DNA from: Amycolatopsis sp. CA-126428
GTDB taxonomy: Bacteria; Actinomycetota; Actinomycetes; Mycobacteriales; Pseudonocardiaceae
Assembly (NCBI RefSeq): GCF_002904335.1
Contig: NZ_PPHF01000087.1
Location: 44,774-108,773, forward strand
Reading direction: 5' to 3'
DNA: 64,000 bases
Part shown: piece after piece, positions 1 to 7,603 of the stretch
Numbering within the stretch: position 1 is the stretch's first letter
How the letters are laid out: each line of letters starts with the position of its first letter
Notes under the pieces: generated by a model
Seen by the model: only the letters and a program-made list of their open reading frames with translations
What the model was told of the DNA's origin: nothing
Databases searched by the model: none
Translations under genes and position numbers: made by a program

Positions 1-629
1 GCCTCGTACAGCGCGTCGTGGTCGCGGCCGGAGACTGTGCGCGTCTCCCAGCCTTCGACGGCGAAGCGGCGCGCGATGCCACCGGGCCAGCCGCGCGTCG
101 ACGACCGGTTGTCGATCACCACCGTGGTCAGGTTTTCGAGGCGATCCCGCGCCGCGACGACGATCGCCTCGTGGTTCGAACCCTCGTCCAGCTCGGCGTC
201 GCCGACGAGCGTCACGACCTTCGCGCTCGTCAGGCCGCGGGCGCGCAGGCCCAGCGCGGTGCCGAACGCGATCGGCAGGCCGTGGCCGAGGGAGCCGCTG
301 GAGATTTCGACGCCGGGGATGCGGCGCCGGTCGGGGTGGTAGCCGAGCCGCGACGCCGGGCCGGACCACGTCGCCAGCTCGGCCTCGGCGATGAAGCCTT
401 TCGCGGTGAGCACGGCGTAGTACGCCATCGGCCCGTGCCCCTTGGACAACAGGAACCGGTCGCGGCCGGGCTCACGGAAGTTCTCGGGCGTGACGTCGAG
501 CACGCGGTCGTAGAGCACCCACAGTACGTCCAAAGTGGACTCCGCGGCGGCGCTGTGCTTTTCGTCGCCGGTCATCAGCGATATCAGCCGGGGCAGGTCG
601 GCGTAGCCCGGCGCGGTCACAGTGGTCAT
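1..629 (-). CDS. Transketolase, N-terminal (thiamine diphosphate) subunit, 3' end outside window
   Basis: About 209 residues are visible, starting at an ATG and remaining open to the window edge. The protein shows the transketolase N-terminal pattern: LLSKGHGPMAYYA near residue 62, the GSLGHGLPIAFGTAL segment, and the diphosphate/metal-binding GDAELDEGSNHEA, followed by IDNR. Transketolase swaps two-carbon units between sugar phosphates in the pentose phosphate pathway. Split N and C subunits are common in actinobacteria, and the C subunit would lie to the left of the window. The gene is divergent from soxR and the two share a 52-bp promoter region that holds a SoxR-type operator. The family assignment is firm. 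Whether it is the housekeeping enzyme or a split form tied to a special pathway cannot be told from this fragment. Confidence 0.9.
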   Translation of the reverse strand, partial: MTTVTAPGYADLPRLISLMTGDEKHSAAAESTLDVLWVLYDRVLDVTPENFREPGRDRFLLSKGHGPMAYYAVLTAKGFIAEAELATWSGPASRLGYHPDRRRIPGVEISSGSLGHGLPIAFGTALGLRARGLTSAKVVTLVGDAELDEGSNHEAIVVAARDRLENLTTVVIDNRSSTRGWPGGIARRFAVEGWETRTVSGRDHDALYE

Positions 630-644
630 CACCCGACGATGCAA

Positions 645-662
645 CCTCGACTAAACTCGAAG
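645..662. promoter_or_regulatory. Candidate SoxR operator
   Basis: CCTCGACTAAACTCGAAG is an 18-bp imperfect palindrome (outer arms CYTCGA/TCGARG) between the transketolase start and the soxR start. Its length, CCTC/GAGG-like ends and A/T-rich centre match known SoxR operators, such as the E. coli type that starts CCTCAAG and ends CTTGAGG. It could control both divergent genes. The assignment rests on pattern and position only. Confidence 0.6.
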
Positions 663-681
663 TCAAGGATAGCCTGAGCTG

Positions 682-1143
682 GTGACCAGGCTCGCTGAAC
701 ATCTCAGCATCGGACAGGTGGCGGAACGCAGCGGGGTTCCGCACACGGCACTGCGGTTCTACGAGGAGAAGGGGCTGATCAGCTCGGAGCGGTCGGCGGG
801 CAACCAGCGCCGGTACCCGCGTTCGGTGCTGCGCCGGATCGCGTTCATCCGCGCCGCGCAACGGGTCGGGCTCTCGCTCGAGGACATCAGTTCGGCGCTG
901 GCCACGCTGCCGGCGGAGCACGCCCCGACGAAGGCGGACTGGGGCCGCCTGTCCCGCGACTGGCAGCACGAGCTCGACGCGCGCATCGACGCCCTGCAGC
1001 GGCTGCGCGACCGGCTCACCGGCTGCGTCGGCTGCGGCTGCCTTTCCCTGCGCAGCTGTGCGTTGTACAACAACGACGACGAGCTGGCCCGCTTCGGTCC
1101 GGGCGCGAGCAAGCTGCGGCCCGCGGTCGAGGGCGGCATCTAA
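682..1143 (+). CDS. soxR: Redox-sensing MerR-family activator SoxR
   Basis: This is a 153-residue cytoplasmic DNA-binding protein. Residues 8-75 form the MerR winged helix-turn-helix (SIGQVAERSGVPHTALRFYEEKGL). A dimerisation helix follows, and then the SoxR signature C115-x2-C118-x-C120-x5-C126 (CVGCGCLSLRSC), which binds the [2Fe-2S] cluster. Oxidation of the cluster by redox-cycling compounds turns SoxR into an activator. In actinomycetes SoxR usually senses endogenous redox-active metabolites rather than driving a soxS cascade, and no soxS is present here. The GTG start gives the normal length. A SoxR-type palindrome lies 20 bp upstream, so autoregulation and control of the divergent transketolase are plausible. 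Confidence 0.93.
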   Translation: MTRLAEHLSIGQVAERSGVPHTALRFYEEKGLISSERSAGNQRRYPRSVLRRIAFIRAAQRVGLSLEDISSALATLPAEHAPTKADWGRLSRDWQHELDARIDALQRLRDRLTGCVGCGCLSLRSCALYNNDDELARFGPGASKLRPAVEGGI

Positions 1144-1177
1144 ACCGCTTGCGCCCGGGGAGCATGCTGGAAAGGCC

Positions 1178-1711
1178 ATGAACGAAAGAGAACTGATCCG
1201 CATCTCGAAGCGGCTGTCGCGGCACCTCCGCCACGACCCCGCCGCCCTCGGCCTCACGCTCACCCCCGACGGCTGGGTCCCGGTCGACGCGCTCGTGCGC
1301 GCCCTCGGGATCACCCGCGCGGAGCTCGACGAAGTGGTCGAGAAGAACAACAAGCGCCGCTTCGCCTTCGACGAAACCGAAACGCGCATCCGCGCGAGCC
1401 AGGGCCACAGCGTCACGGTCGACCTCGGCCTCCCGGACGCCACCCCGCCGGACGTGCTCTACCACGGCACGGTGGCGAAGTACCTCGACGCGATCTTCCG
1501 CGAAGGCCTGCGCCCGATGAACCGCCACGCGGTCCACCTGTCGGCCACCGCGGAAACGGCCGGAATCGTCGGCGCCCGCCGCGGCAAGCCGGTGATCCTC
1601 CGGGTCGACGCCGCCGCGCTGGCCGCGGAAGGGCACGCGTTCCAGGTGAGCGCGAACGGAGTCTGGCTGACCCCCTCGGTCCCCCCGCACCACCTCGCCC
1701 GCCTCACCTGA
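1178..1711 (+). CDS. kptA: RNA 2'-phosphotransferase (Tpt1/KptA family)
   Basis: The 177-residue protein matches the bacterial KptA family across its length. It has the N-terminal SKRLSRHLRHDP segment with the family Arg-His-Arg, a winged-helix-like middle, YHGT near residue 95, HLSAT near 121 and the C-terminal NGVWLTPSVPPHHL. The family moves an internal 2'-phosphate from RNA to NAD+, giving ADP-ribose 1'',2''-cyclic phosphate. In fungi this finishes tRNA splicing, but the bacterial substrate is unsettled because bacteria lack that splicing route. The ATG start was chosen because the ORF upstream of it overlaps soxR and shows no family similarity. It follows soxR after 34 bp and may be co-transcribed with it. 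Confidence 0.9.
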   Translation: MNERELIRISKRLSRHLRHDPAALGLTLTPDGWVPVDALVRALGITRAELDEVVEKNNKRRFAFDETETRIRASQGHSVTVDLGLPDATPPDVLYHGTVAKYLDAIFREGLRPMNRHAVHLSATAETAGIVGARRGKPVILRVDAAALAAEGHAFQVSANGVWLTPSVPPHHLARLT

Positions 1712-1717
1712 GCCGTG

Positions 1718-1948
1718 TCGACCCGCCAATCACGCGTGTCGCCCCGCTGATCACGCCAGTTCCGCCGCCGTCCACGCAATCCGACCCTCCCGGTACGCGA
1801 ACCGACCCTCCTGGTACGCGGACCGACCGTCCAAGTACGCGAACTCGCGTGATTGCCGGGTCGACACACGTGATTCAAGGGTCGACTCGCGTGATTGGAG
1901 GGTCGACTCGCGTGATTGGAGGGTCGACTCGCGTACCTGGAGGGTCGG
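1718..1948. repeat. Array of eleven 21-bp units, six in one orientation then five inverted
   Basis: The 231 bp between kptA and the convergent tetR gene divide exactly into eleven 21-bp units. The first six read like CGACCCTCCWRGTACGCGA (one of them is badly decayed). The last five are the reverse complement type, with core GCGTGATTGGAGGGTCG. The orientation flips once, near 1843. Because 21 bp is seven codons, frames read through the array as heptapeptide repeats, but none has the composition of a real gene here. The same unit recurs at 35317-35463 and 61018-61393. The inverted halves could form a long imperfect hairpin. Confidence 0.9.
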
Positions 1949-1956
1949 GTGGGGGG

Positions 1957-2550
1957 TCAGAGCGCGGGGACTGGGGTGGTGGCTCGGCGGCGGGGGCGGC
2001 CGAGGAGGCGGCGGCCCACGTCGAGCAGCTCCACGCGCAGCTCTTCGCCGCCGAGGGCGGCCAGGTCGGGGGAGCCGCCCGCCATCGCGATGCCCGTCAA
2101 CGTCACCAGGGCGTTCACCCGGGCCGTCGTGTCCGGATCCGGGCCCGAGAGGATGGCCAGCAACGCCTGGCCGAAGCCCTCCATGCCGCCGTGGGCCGAC
2201 TTCTCGATCGCGCGGGCGATGCCCGGGTCGCTCGAAAACAGCGCCACCAGCGCCCGGTGGCGGATCACCAGGTCGACGAACCCCTCGAGCAGCAGGTCCA
2301 CCTGCGCGCCCCGGCGCTTCTGCGCCGCGGCCCGGCGGACCAGCTCGTCCAGGTCGCGGACGCCCGGCTCGGCGACCGCCTCGGTGATCTCCGCCTTCGT
2401 CTTGAAGTGGTAGTACACAGCCGCCTTGGTGATGCCCAGCGCGTCGGCGATCATCTGCAGCGACGTGCCCTCGACCCCGTGTTCGGTGAACAGGCGCAGC
2501 GCGGTCTGCAGCAGTCGGGTCCGGGTGTCCTCGGCCGGGCCGGCGGTCAT
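1957..2550 (-). CDS. TetR-family repressor, likely regulator of the adjacent MMPL transporter
   Basis: This 197-residue protein has an N-terminal TetR helix-turn-helix at residues 10-56 (TRTRLLQTALRLFTEHGVEGTSL, then ALGITKAAVYYHFKTKAEI), followed by a helical ligand-binding domain with no recognisable ligand. The C-terminal tail is Arg/Pro-rich. The ATG is preceded by a good ribosome site (GGAGGAAG). The gene is divergent from an MMPL exporter, and the shared 207-bp region carries five regularly spaced copies of one palindrome, the expected target of this repressor. Transcription ends head-on against kptA through the 21-bp repeat array. Confidence 0.9.
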   Translation of the reverse strand: MTAGPAEDTRTRLLQTALRLFTEHGVEGTSLQMIADALGITKAAVYYHFKTKAEITEAVAEPGVRDLDELVRRAAAQKRRGAQVDLLLEGFVDLVIRHRALVALFSSDPGIARAIEKSAHGGMEGFGQALLAILSGPDPDTTARVNALVTLTGIAMAGGSPDLAALGGEELRVELLDVGRRLLGRPRRRATTPVPAL

Positions 2551-2589
2551 TCTTCCTCCTCATCGAGCCGTCGGAGCCTACGTCACGCC

Positions 2590-2699
2590 CTGTCGATCGG
2601 CAAACCGCCTTACTAGCCGAACGGCTAGGGACAAACCTTGCTGTTCGGCAAGTCACATCCTTGCCGATCGGCTTGGACCTTCCCTTGCCGATCGGCTAG
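2590..2699. promoter_or_regulatory. Five tandem operator-like palindromes, 23-24 bp apart
   Basis: Copies of the 16-bp palindrome CTWGCCGATCGGCWAG start near 2590 (degenerate), 2613, 2637, 2660 and 2684, at steps of 23, 24, 23 and 24 bp. They fill the region between the tetR start at 2550 and the MMPL start at 2758. They are the likely binding sites of the TetR protein. The regular step suggests cooperative binding of several dimers. Confidence 0.8.
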
Positions 2700-2757
2700 C
2701 TTGGGAAGGGACCTGATGGAGTGAACCGAGCCCGTTCGGGCGAAACGGAGCTGACTC

Positions 2758-4944
2758 GTGGCGACCTTCCTGTACCGGCTCGGCCGGTTTTCGTTCCGGC
2801 GCAGAGCGCTGGTCGCGGCCGTCTGGGCGGCGGTCCTGGTGGCACTGGGCCTGGGCGCGCTGACGCTGTCGGGTCAGCTGTCGAACTCGGTGACGATCCC
2901 CGGCACCGAGTCGCAGCGGGCGATCGACCAGCTCACCGAGAAGTTCCCGCAGGCCAACGCCGGTGGCGCCACCGCGCGCGTCGTCATCGAGGCCCCGGCC
3001 GGGACCACGGTGACCGACGCGAAGGGAAAGGCCGCCGTCGAAGCCCTGGTCGGGCAGCTGAAGACGGCGCCGAAGGTCGCCGCCGTGGTCGACCCGTTCC
3101 AGGTGAAGTCGATCTCACCCGATCAGCGCGTCGCGCTCGCTCAGGTCAGTTACGGAGCGAAGGCGTACGAACTGACCGACGAGGACCGTCAGGCGCTGCT
3201 GGACACCGCCAACGCCGGACGCGCCGCCGGGTTCACCGTCGAGTTCGGCGGTGACGCCGTGCAGGGCGTGCCCGCGACCGGGGCCACCGAAGGCCTGGGC
3301 GTCGCGGTCGCCGCCGTCGTGCTGGTCATCACGTTCGGCTCGCTGCTCGCGGCCGGGATCCCGCTGCTCACCGCGCTGATCGGCGTCGGCACCGGCATGG
3401 CGGGCATCTTCCTCGCCTCCGGCTTCCTGGAGCTGAACTCGAACACCCCGATCCTGGCGCTGATGATCGGCCTGGCCGTCGGCATCGACTACGCGCTGTT
3501 CATCGTGTCGCGCTACCGCCACGAACTGGGCATCGGCCGCGACCCCGAAGAAGCGGCCGGCCGCGCCGCCGGCACCGCCGGGTCCGCCGTCGTGTTCGCC
3601 GGGCTCACCGTCATCATCGCGCTGGCCGGGCTCACCGTGATCGGCATCCCGTTCCTCGGCCAGATGGGCGTCGCCGCGGCCGTCACCGTCGCGGTCGCCG
3701 TGCTCATCGCCCTGACGCTGCTGCCCGCGATCCTCGGCTTCGCCGGCGCCCGGGTCGCCGGCAGCCGCATCCGGCTCCGCCGCAAGCCGGTCGAAACGAC
3801 GCACGGGGAACGCTGGGCGCGGTTCGTCGGCCGCCACCGGATCCCGGTGCTGCTGGTCGCGCTGGCCGGGATGGCCGTCGTCGCGCTGCCCGCGCTGAGC
3901 ATGCAGCTCGGCCTGCCCAACGACAGCACGGCCGCACCGGAGTCGACGCAGCACAAGGCGTACGAGATCGCGAGCCGCAGCTTCGGCCCCGGCTCGAACG
4001 GGCCGCTGCTGGTCGTCGTCGACGTCTCTTCGAGCACGAACCGCCAGGCCGCGCTCGGCCGGGCCGCGGCCGACATCCAGAAGCTTCCGGACGTCGCCGC
4101 CGTCACGCCGCCGCGGGTCAACCAGGCCGGTGACACCGCGCTGCTCACGGTGATCCCGAAGAGCGGCCCGAGCAGCTCGCAGACCGAAGACCTGGTGGCC
4201 GCGATCCGCACCGAATCCGGCGCGCTGGAGACCGGGACGGGCGCGAAGCTGTCCGTCACCGGCCAGACCGCGGCGAACATCGACGTCTCCGAGAAGCTGT
4301 CGGACGCGATGCTGCCCTACCTGGCGCTGATCGTCGGGCTGGCGTTCGTGCTGCTGATGCTGGTGTTCCGCTCGGTGGTGGTGCCGCTGAAGGCGACGAT
4401 CGGCTTCCTCGGCTCGGTCGCGGCGACGTTCGGTGCGGTGGTCGCGGTGTTCCAGTGGGGCTGGCTCACCGACCTGCTCGGCGTCGCTTCGACCGGCCCG
4501 ATCATGAGCATGCTGCCGATCCTGCTCATCGGTGTCCTTTTCGGACTCGCGATGGACTACCAGGTGTTCCTGGTGACGCGGATGCGCGAGGAACACGTCC
4601 ACGGCGCGGAGCCCCAAGAAGCGATGGTCACCGGCTTCCGGCACGGCGCGCGCGTGGTGGTCGCGGCGGCGCTGATCATGATCAGCGTGTTCGCCGGGTT
4701 CGTGCTCGCCGAGTCGTCGCTGATCCAGTCGATCGGCTTCGCCCTGGCGTTCGGCGTGCTGGTGGACGCGTTCGTGGTCCGCATGACGCTGGTCCCGGCG
4801 GTGATGTCCCTCCTCGGCCGCGGTGCGTGGTGGCTGCCGAAGTGGCTGGACCGGATCCTGCCGGATGTCGACGTCGAGGGCGAGAAGCTCACGAAGCACC
4901 TCGACGAGCCGGAGGAGCGGGAACTGGTCGGCGCGAGCCGCTGA
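2758..4944 (+). CDS. MMPL/RND-superfamily membrane transporter
   Basis: The 728-residue integral membrane protein has the MMPL layout. There is one N-terminal membrane helix (residues 15-40), an extracytoplasmic loop to about 180, a block of five or six helices (about 180-330), a second loop, and a last block of helices (about 520-690). Family motifs are GIDYALFIVSRYRHEL near residue 242 and GLAMDYQVFLVTRMREE near 595, which carry the Asp-Tyr pairs used for proton coupling. Such proteins export lipids, siderophores or drugs, and the substrate here cannot be read from sequence. The GTG start follows CGGAG. The divergent TetR gene and its operator cluster suggest substrate-inducible export. A perfect palindrome follows the stop codon. 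Confidence 0.92.
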   Translation: MATFLYRLGRFSFRRRALVAAVWAAVLVALGLGALTLSGQLSNSVTIPGTESQRAIDQLTEKFPQANAGGATARVVIEAPAGTTVTDAKGKAAVEALVGQLKTAPKVAAVVDPFQVKSISPDQRVALAQVSYGAKAYELTDEDRQALLDTANAGRAAGFTVEFGGDAVQGVPATGATEGLGVAVAAVVLVITFGSLLAAGIPLLTALIGVGTGMAGIFLASGFLELNSNTPILALMIGLAVGIDYALFIVSRYRHELGIGRDPEEAAGRAAGTAGSAVVFAGLTVIIALAGLTVIGIPFLGQMGVAAAVTVAVAVLIALTLLPAILGFAGARVAGSRIRLRRKPVETTHGERWARFVGRHRIPVLLVALAGMAVVALPALSMQLGLPNDSTAAPESTQHKAYEIASRSFGPGSNGPLLVVVDVSSSTNRQAALGRAAADIQKLPDVAAVTPPRVNQAGDTALLTVIPKSGPSSSQTEDLVAAIRTESGALETGTGAKLSVTGQTAANIDVSEKLSDAMLPYLALIVGLAFVLLMLVFRSVVVPLKATIGFLGSVAATFGAVVAVFQWGWLTDLLGVASTGPIMSMLPILLIGVLFGLAMDYQVFLVTRMREEHVHGAEPQEAMVTGFRHGARVVVAAALIMISVFAGFVLAESSLIQSIGFALAFGVLVDAFVVRMTLVPAVMSLLGRGAWWLPKWLDRILPDVDVEGEKLTKHLDEPEERELVGASR

Positions 4945-4947
4945 CCT

Positions 4948-4983
4948 TGGTTGTCCACAACCCCGCGGGGTTGTGGACAACCA
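4948..4983. terminator. Perfect 36-bp palindrome after the MMPL gene
   Basis: This is an uninterrupted inverted repeat (half TGGTTGTCCACAACCCCG) three bases after the MMPL stop codon, between convergent genes. It can act as a two-way transcription terminator. There is no T-run, as is usual in very GC-rich genomes. Confidence 0.75.
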
Positions 4984-5059
4984 GGCTTCGGCCACGGGTT
5001 TTGTCGGGCACCACCGGTAGACTGGACTTGGGACGCCCCCCGGGAGGGTGGGGGCATGC

Positions 5060-6100
5060 TCAGCCGCCCAGCTTGATCGCTCGGCGCAGGTCGTCGGCGT
5101 ACGCCTCCGGCTGTTCCCAAGCCGCGAAGTGGCCCCCGGCACCATGTTCCACGTACTCGCGCACGTTCAAGAACACCTCCGCGTAACTCCGCGGCTCCGG
5201 TTTGCTGTCCCGCGGGAACACCGAAAGCACGGTCGGCGTCTCGACCCGGGCGGGCAGCGCCGCCGGTTCGGTGTACGTGGCGAACGACGTTCCGATCGTG
5301 CCGGTGACCCAGTAAGCCATGACCCAAGTGAGCAGCTCGTCCACCGTGAACGAACCCTCGTCAGACCACGACTCGAGCTTCTCGACGATCCACGCCGCCA
5401 GGCCGGCGGGTGAGTCGCCGAGGGCGACGGCAAGGGTGTTCGGGCGCGTCGACTGCTCGGCGATGTAGCCGCCCTCGGCCCGGAACCACTGCCCCGCCCG
5501 GGCCAGGTAAGCCGCCGCGTCGGGTGGGAGCTTGGCCGGGTCCACCGTGAGGGCGCGCTGCGGGGCGACGTTCGTCAGGTGCAGGGCGGCCACCCGGTCC
5601 GGGTGCTCGCCCGCGAGGATCTCCGCCACGGTGCCGCCCACATCGCCGCCGGACAGGGTGTACCTCGGGTAACCGAGCTCGGCGAGGGCGGCCGCGATGC
5701 TCCCCGCCATCCGACCGGCCGACATCCCGGGCGTGGTGAGCGGCGCCGCGAACGGGAAGCCCGGCAGCGCCGGCACCACCACGTGCGTGTCCGCGAGCAG
5801 CGGCAGGATGCGCTCGAACCGCAGCACCGAGTCCGGCCAGCCGTGCAGCAGCACGACGACCGGCGCGCCCGGATCCGCGGACCGCTGGTGGACGACCCGC
5901 AGCTCAGCACCGGCCGCCCGCACCGTCACCCAAGGCAAGTCGCCGATGCGGCGCTCGTGCACGGCCCAGTCGTACCCGTTCGCCCAGCGGTCGAGGAGCG
6001 CGTCGAGGCAGGTGCCGCCGATGCCGCGCGTGCGATCCTCACTCCACGGGGTCGTGACCCGCCGGGTCCGCCGGAGCCGGTCGCGCATCTCGTCGTCCAT
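5060..6100 (-). CDS. Epoxide hydrolase (alpha/beta-hydrolase with EHN domain)
   Basis: The 346-residue protein starts with the epoxide hydrolase N-terminal region (RLRRTRRVTTPWSED..RGIGG, WANGYDWAVHERRI). It then has an alpha/beta-hydrolase core with the oxyanion HGWP near residue 87, the nucleophile elbow GGDVGG (Asp as nucleophile, marking an epoxide hydrolase rather than an esterase) and the catalytic His in AGGHFAAWEQPE near the C-terminus. The likely reaction is hydrolysis of an epoxide to a diol. The physiological substrate is unknown. The start chosen is MDDEMRDRL. An upstream in-frame ATG at 6121 would lie inside the operator region. It is divergent from a TetR gene across only 38 bp, so substrate-induced detoxification is the simplest reading. 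Confidence 0.88.
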   Translation of the reverse strand: MDDEMRDRLRRTRRVTTPWSEDRTRGIGGTCLDALLDRWANGYDWAVHERRIGDLPWVTVRAAGAELRVVHQRSADPGAPVVVLLHGWPDSVLRFERILPLLADTHVVVPALPGFPFAAPLTTPGMSAGRMAGSIAAALAELGYPRYTLSGGDVGGTVAEILAGEHPDRVAALHLTNVAPQRALTVDPAKLPPDAAAYLARAGQWFRAEGGYIAEQSTRPNTLAVALGDSPAGLAAWIVEKLESWSDEGSFTVDELLTWVMAYWVTGTIGTSFATYTEPAALPARVETPTVLSVFPRDSKPEPRSYAEVFLNVREYVEHGAGGHFAAWEQPEAYADDLRRAIKLGG

Positions 6101-6139
6101 GTGTATCAGCGTACACATCATTGTGTATGCTCGTACACA
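6100..6139. promoter_or_regulatory. Two tandem TGTGTA-N6-TACACA operators overlapping both start codons
   Basis: TGTGTA-N6-TACACA occurs at 6100-6117 and again at 6122-6139, a 22-bp step. The first overlaps the start codon of the epoxide hydrolase gene and the second overlaps that of the divergent TetR gene. They are the probable sites of that TetR protein, and one bound complex would silence both genes. With so little room for a leader, at least one transcript is probably leaderless. Confidence 0.78.
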
Positions 6140-6699
6140 TGAGTTCGCGCGACGCGGCCGCCACCCGGCAGCGGATCCTGGAGCACGCTCGACGCCACTT
6201 CGCCCGGCACAGCTACACAGCCGTCACGGTCAAGGGCGTGGCCGACGCCGCCGGCGTGTCGCCCAACCTCATCACCCGCTACTTCGGCGGCAAGGACGGC
6301 CTTTTCCTGGCCGCGACGCGCGTGGAGATCGCGGTCGCGGACTCCTTCGACGGCGACCGGTCCACGCTGGGCGCCCGGCTCGCGGCGAACATCGTCCGGC
6401 GCTGGTTCGGCGCCCCCGGGGAAGATCCGCTGCTGGTGCTGCACCGCGCGTCCGGCGAACGCCCGGAGGCGGCGGAGGCGCTGGCCGCGTTCCTCGACAC
6501 GCACTCACTGGAGCCGCTACAGCGCTACCTGCGCGACAGCGGCCTCGACGACGCGGACGCCCGCAGCCGGGCCGCCGCGATCGACGCGTTCGTGCTCGGC
6601 GTCTCGACGCGCCGCCGGGTCCTGCGGTCCGAATTGGGCGATCCCGCCGCACTGGAGGCTTGGCTGGGTGCCACCATCCAGCGGCTGGCCGACGGCTAG
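6139..6699 (+). CDS. TetR-family regulator next to the epoxide hydrolase gene
   Basis: The 186-residue protein has a TetR DNA-binding domain at residues 5-50 (RDAAATRQRILEHARRHFARHSY..VSPNLITRYFGGKDGLF) and a helical effector domain ending in SELGDPAALEAWLGATIQRLADG. The start chosen is MSSRDAA, since an earlier ATG in frame would lie within the operator. Its divergent position and the paired TGTGTA-N6-TACACA palindromes suggest that it represses itself and the epoxide hydrolase. Its stop codon overlaps the stop codon of a small membrane protein gene on the other strand. Confidence 0.9.
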   Translation: MSSRDAAATRQRILEHARRHFARHSYTAVTVKGVADAAGVSPNLITRYFGGKDGLFLAATRVEIAVADSFDGDRSTLGARLAANIVRRWFGAPGEDPLLVLHRASGERPEAAEALAAFLDTHSLEPLQRYLRDSGLDDADARSRAAAIDAFVLGVSTRRRVLRSELGDPAALEAWLGATIQRLADG

Positions 6700-6854
6700 C
6701 TCGAGAACCAGAAGATCGCGCCGCCGATGGCGAGCAGCGCCGCGACACCCAGGACCACGGCCATGAACTTCGCCGTCTTCCACGTCGAGTAGACGCCGCC
6801 CACCAGGAAACCGCCCAGGGCGAGCAGAAGGACGCCGACGACTCCGCTGTTCAT
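6696..6854 (-). CDS. Small two-helix membrane protein (52 aa)
   Basis: The ORF reads MNSGVVGVLLLALGGF..., then KTAKFMAVVLGVAALLAIGGAIFWF and stops at SS. It holds two hydrophobic helices (residues 4-22 and 29-49) joined by a short polar turn with Lys residues, so it should span the membrane as a hairpin. Codon third positions are almost all G or C, as in real genes here. It fills the gap between the TetR gene and the metallo-hydrolase and overlaps the TetR stop codon. It belongs to no family I recognise, and its function is unknown. Confidence 0.7.
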   Translation of the reverse strand: MNSGVVGVLLLALGGFLVGGVYSTWKTAKFMAVVLGVAALLAIGGAIFWFSS

Positions 6855-6871
6855 GTCGGTTAGGGTGCCAC

Positions 6872-7603
6872 ATGTCCTTGGAGTTGATCGTGCTGGGCAG
6901 CGCGACCCCGTACCCCCGCCCCGGCGAGCCGTGCTCGGGGTACCTCGTCCGCGGGAACGGCACGACCGTCTGGCTGGACGCCGGCCCCGGCACCCTCGCC
7001 GCGCTGCAGGACCACACCGCGTTCACCGACGTCGACGCCATCTGGATCTCGCACCTGCACGCCGACCACGTCGCCGACTTGCTGCCGGCGGTGTACGCGC
7101 TGCTCTTCGCCGATCTCCGGCCCGCGAAGCCGCTGCCGCTCTACGGGCCGCCCGGGATCCGCGACCGGCTCGGTGACTTCCTCAGCAACACCGGCCCGGC
7201 GCCGATCGAGCAGGCCTTTCACGTGCACGAGCTGCACGACGGCCACTTCGCCGAAGTGCACGGCCTGACCCTGGCCACGACCGCGGTCGAACACGGCTTC
7301 CCCGCCTTCGGCGTCCGCGTCACCGACGGTGACCGCGTGCTCGCCTACTCCGGTGACACCGGCCCGTGCGCCGCCCTCACCGAACTGGCCAACGGCGCCG
7401 ACCTCTTCCTCTGCGAGGCCGACGGTCCGGACCCGTCCCCGGTGCACCTCACGCCGGAGGACGCGGCCCGCGCCGCGCACGGGGCCGGGCGGCTCCTGCT
7501 GACCCACCTCGGCCCGTTCCTGACGCCGGAGCAGGCCGCCGAGCGCGCCGCGACCGTCCACACGGGAAGCATCGAGGTCGCGGCGGCCGGCGTCCGGTAC
7601 TAG
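6872..7603 (+). CDS. Metallo-beta-lactamase-fold hydrolase
   Basis: The 243-residue cytoplasmic protein has the zinc-binding signature HLHADH near residue 59, a later His after TTAVEH, GDTGP near residue 161 for the bridging Asp, and the last His in LLTHLGPF. It resembles the ribonuclease Z-like/phosphodiesterase branch of the fold in length and opening (ELIVLGSATPYPRPGEPCSGYLV), but it lacks the long flexible arm of true tRNase Z. The substrate is therefore left open. It is divergent from the 52-residue membrane protein gene, and its stop codon overlaps the hisB stop codon from the opposite strand. Confidence 0.88.
   Translation: MSLELIVLGSATPYPRPGEPCSGYLVRGNGTTVWLDAGPGTLAALQDHTAFTDVDAIWISHLHADHVADLLPAVYALLFADLRPAKPLPLYGPPGIRDRLGDFLSNTGPAPIEQAFHVHELHDGHFAEVHGLTLATTAVEHGFPAFGVRVTDGDRVLAYSGDTGPCAALTELANGADLFLCEADGPDPSPVHLTPEDAARAAHGAGRLLLTHLGPFLTPEQAAERAATVHTGSIEVAAAGVRY

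Noticed and set aside
3115..5145. Long minus-strand ORF opposite the MMPL gene (676 codons)
   Set aside because: It is rich in Arg, Asp, Gln and His as expected for an antisense shadow frame of a GC-rich gene. The plus strand encodes a clear transporter.
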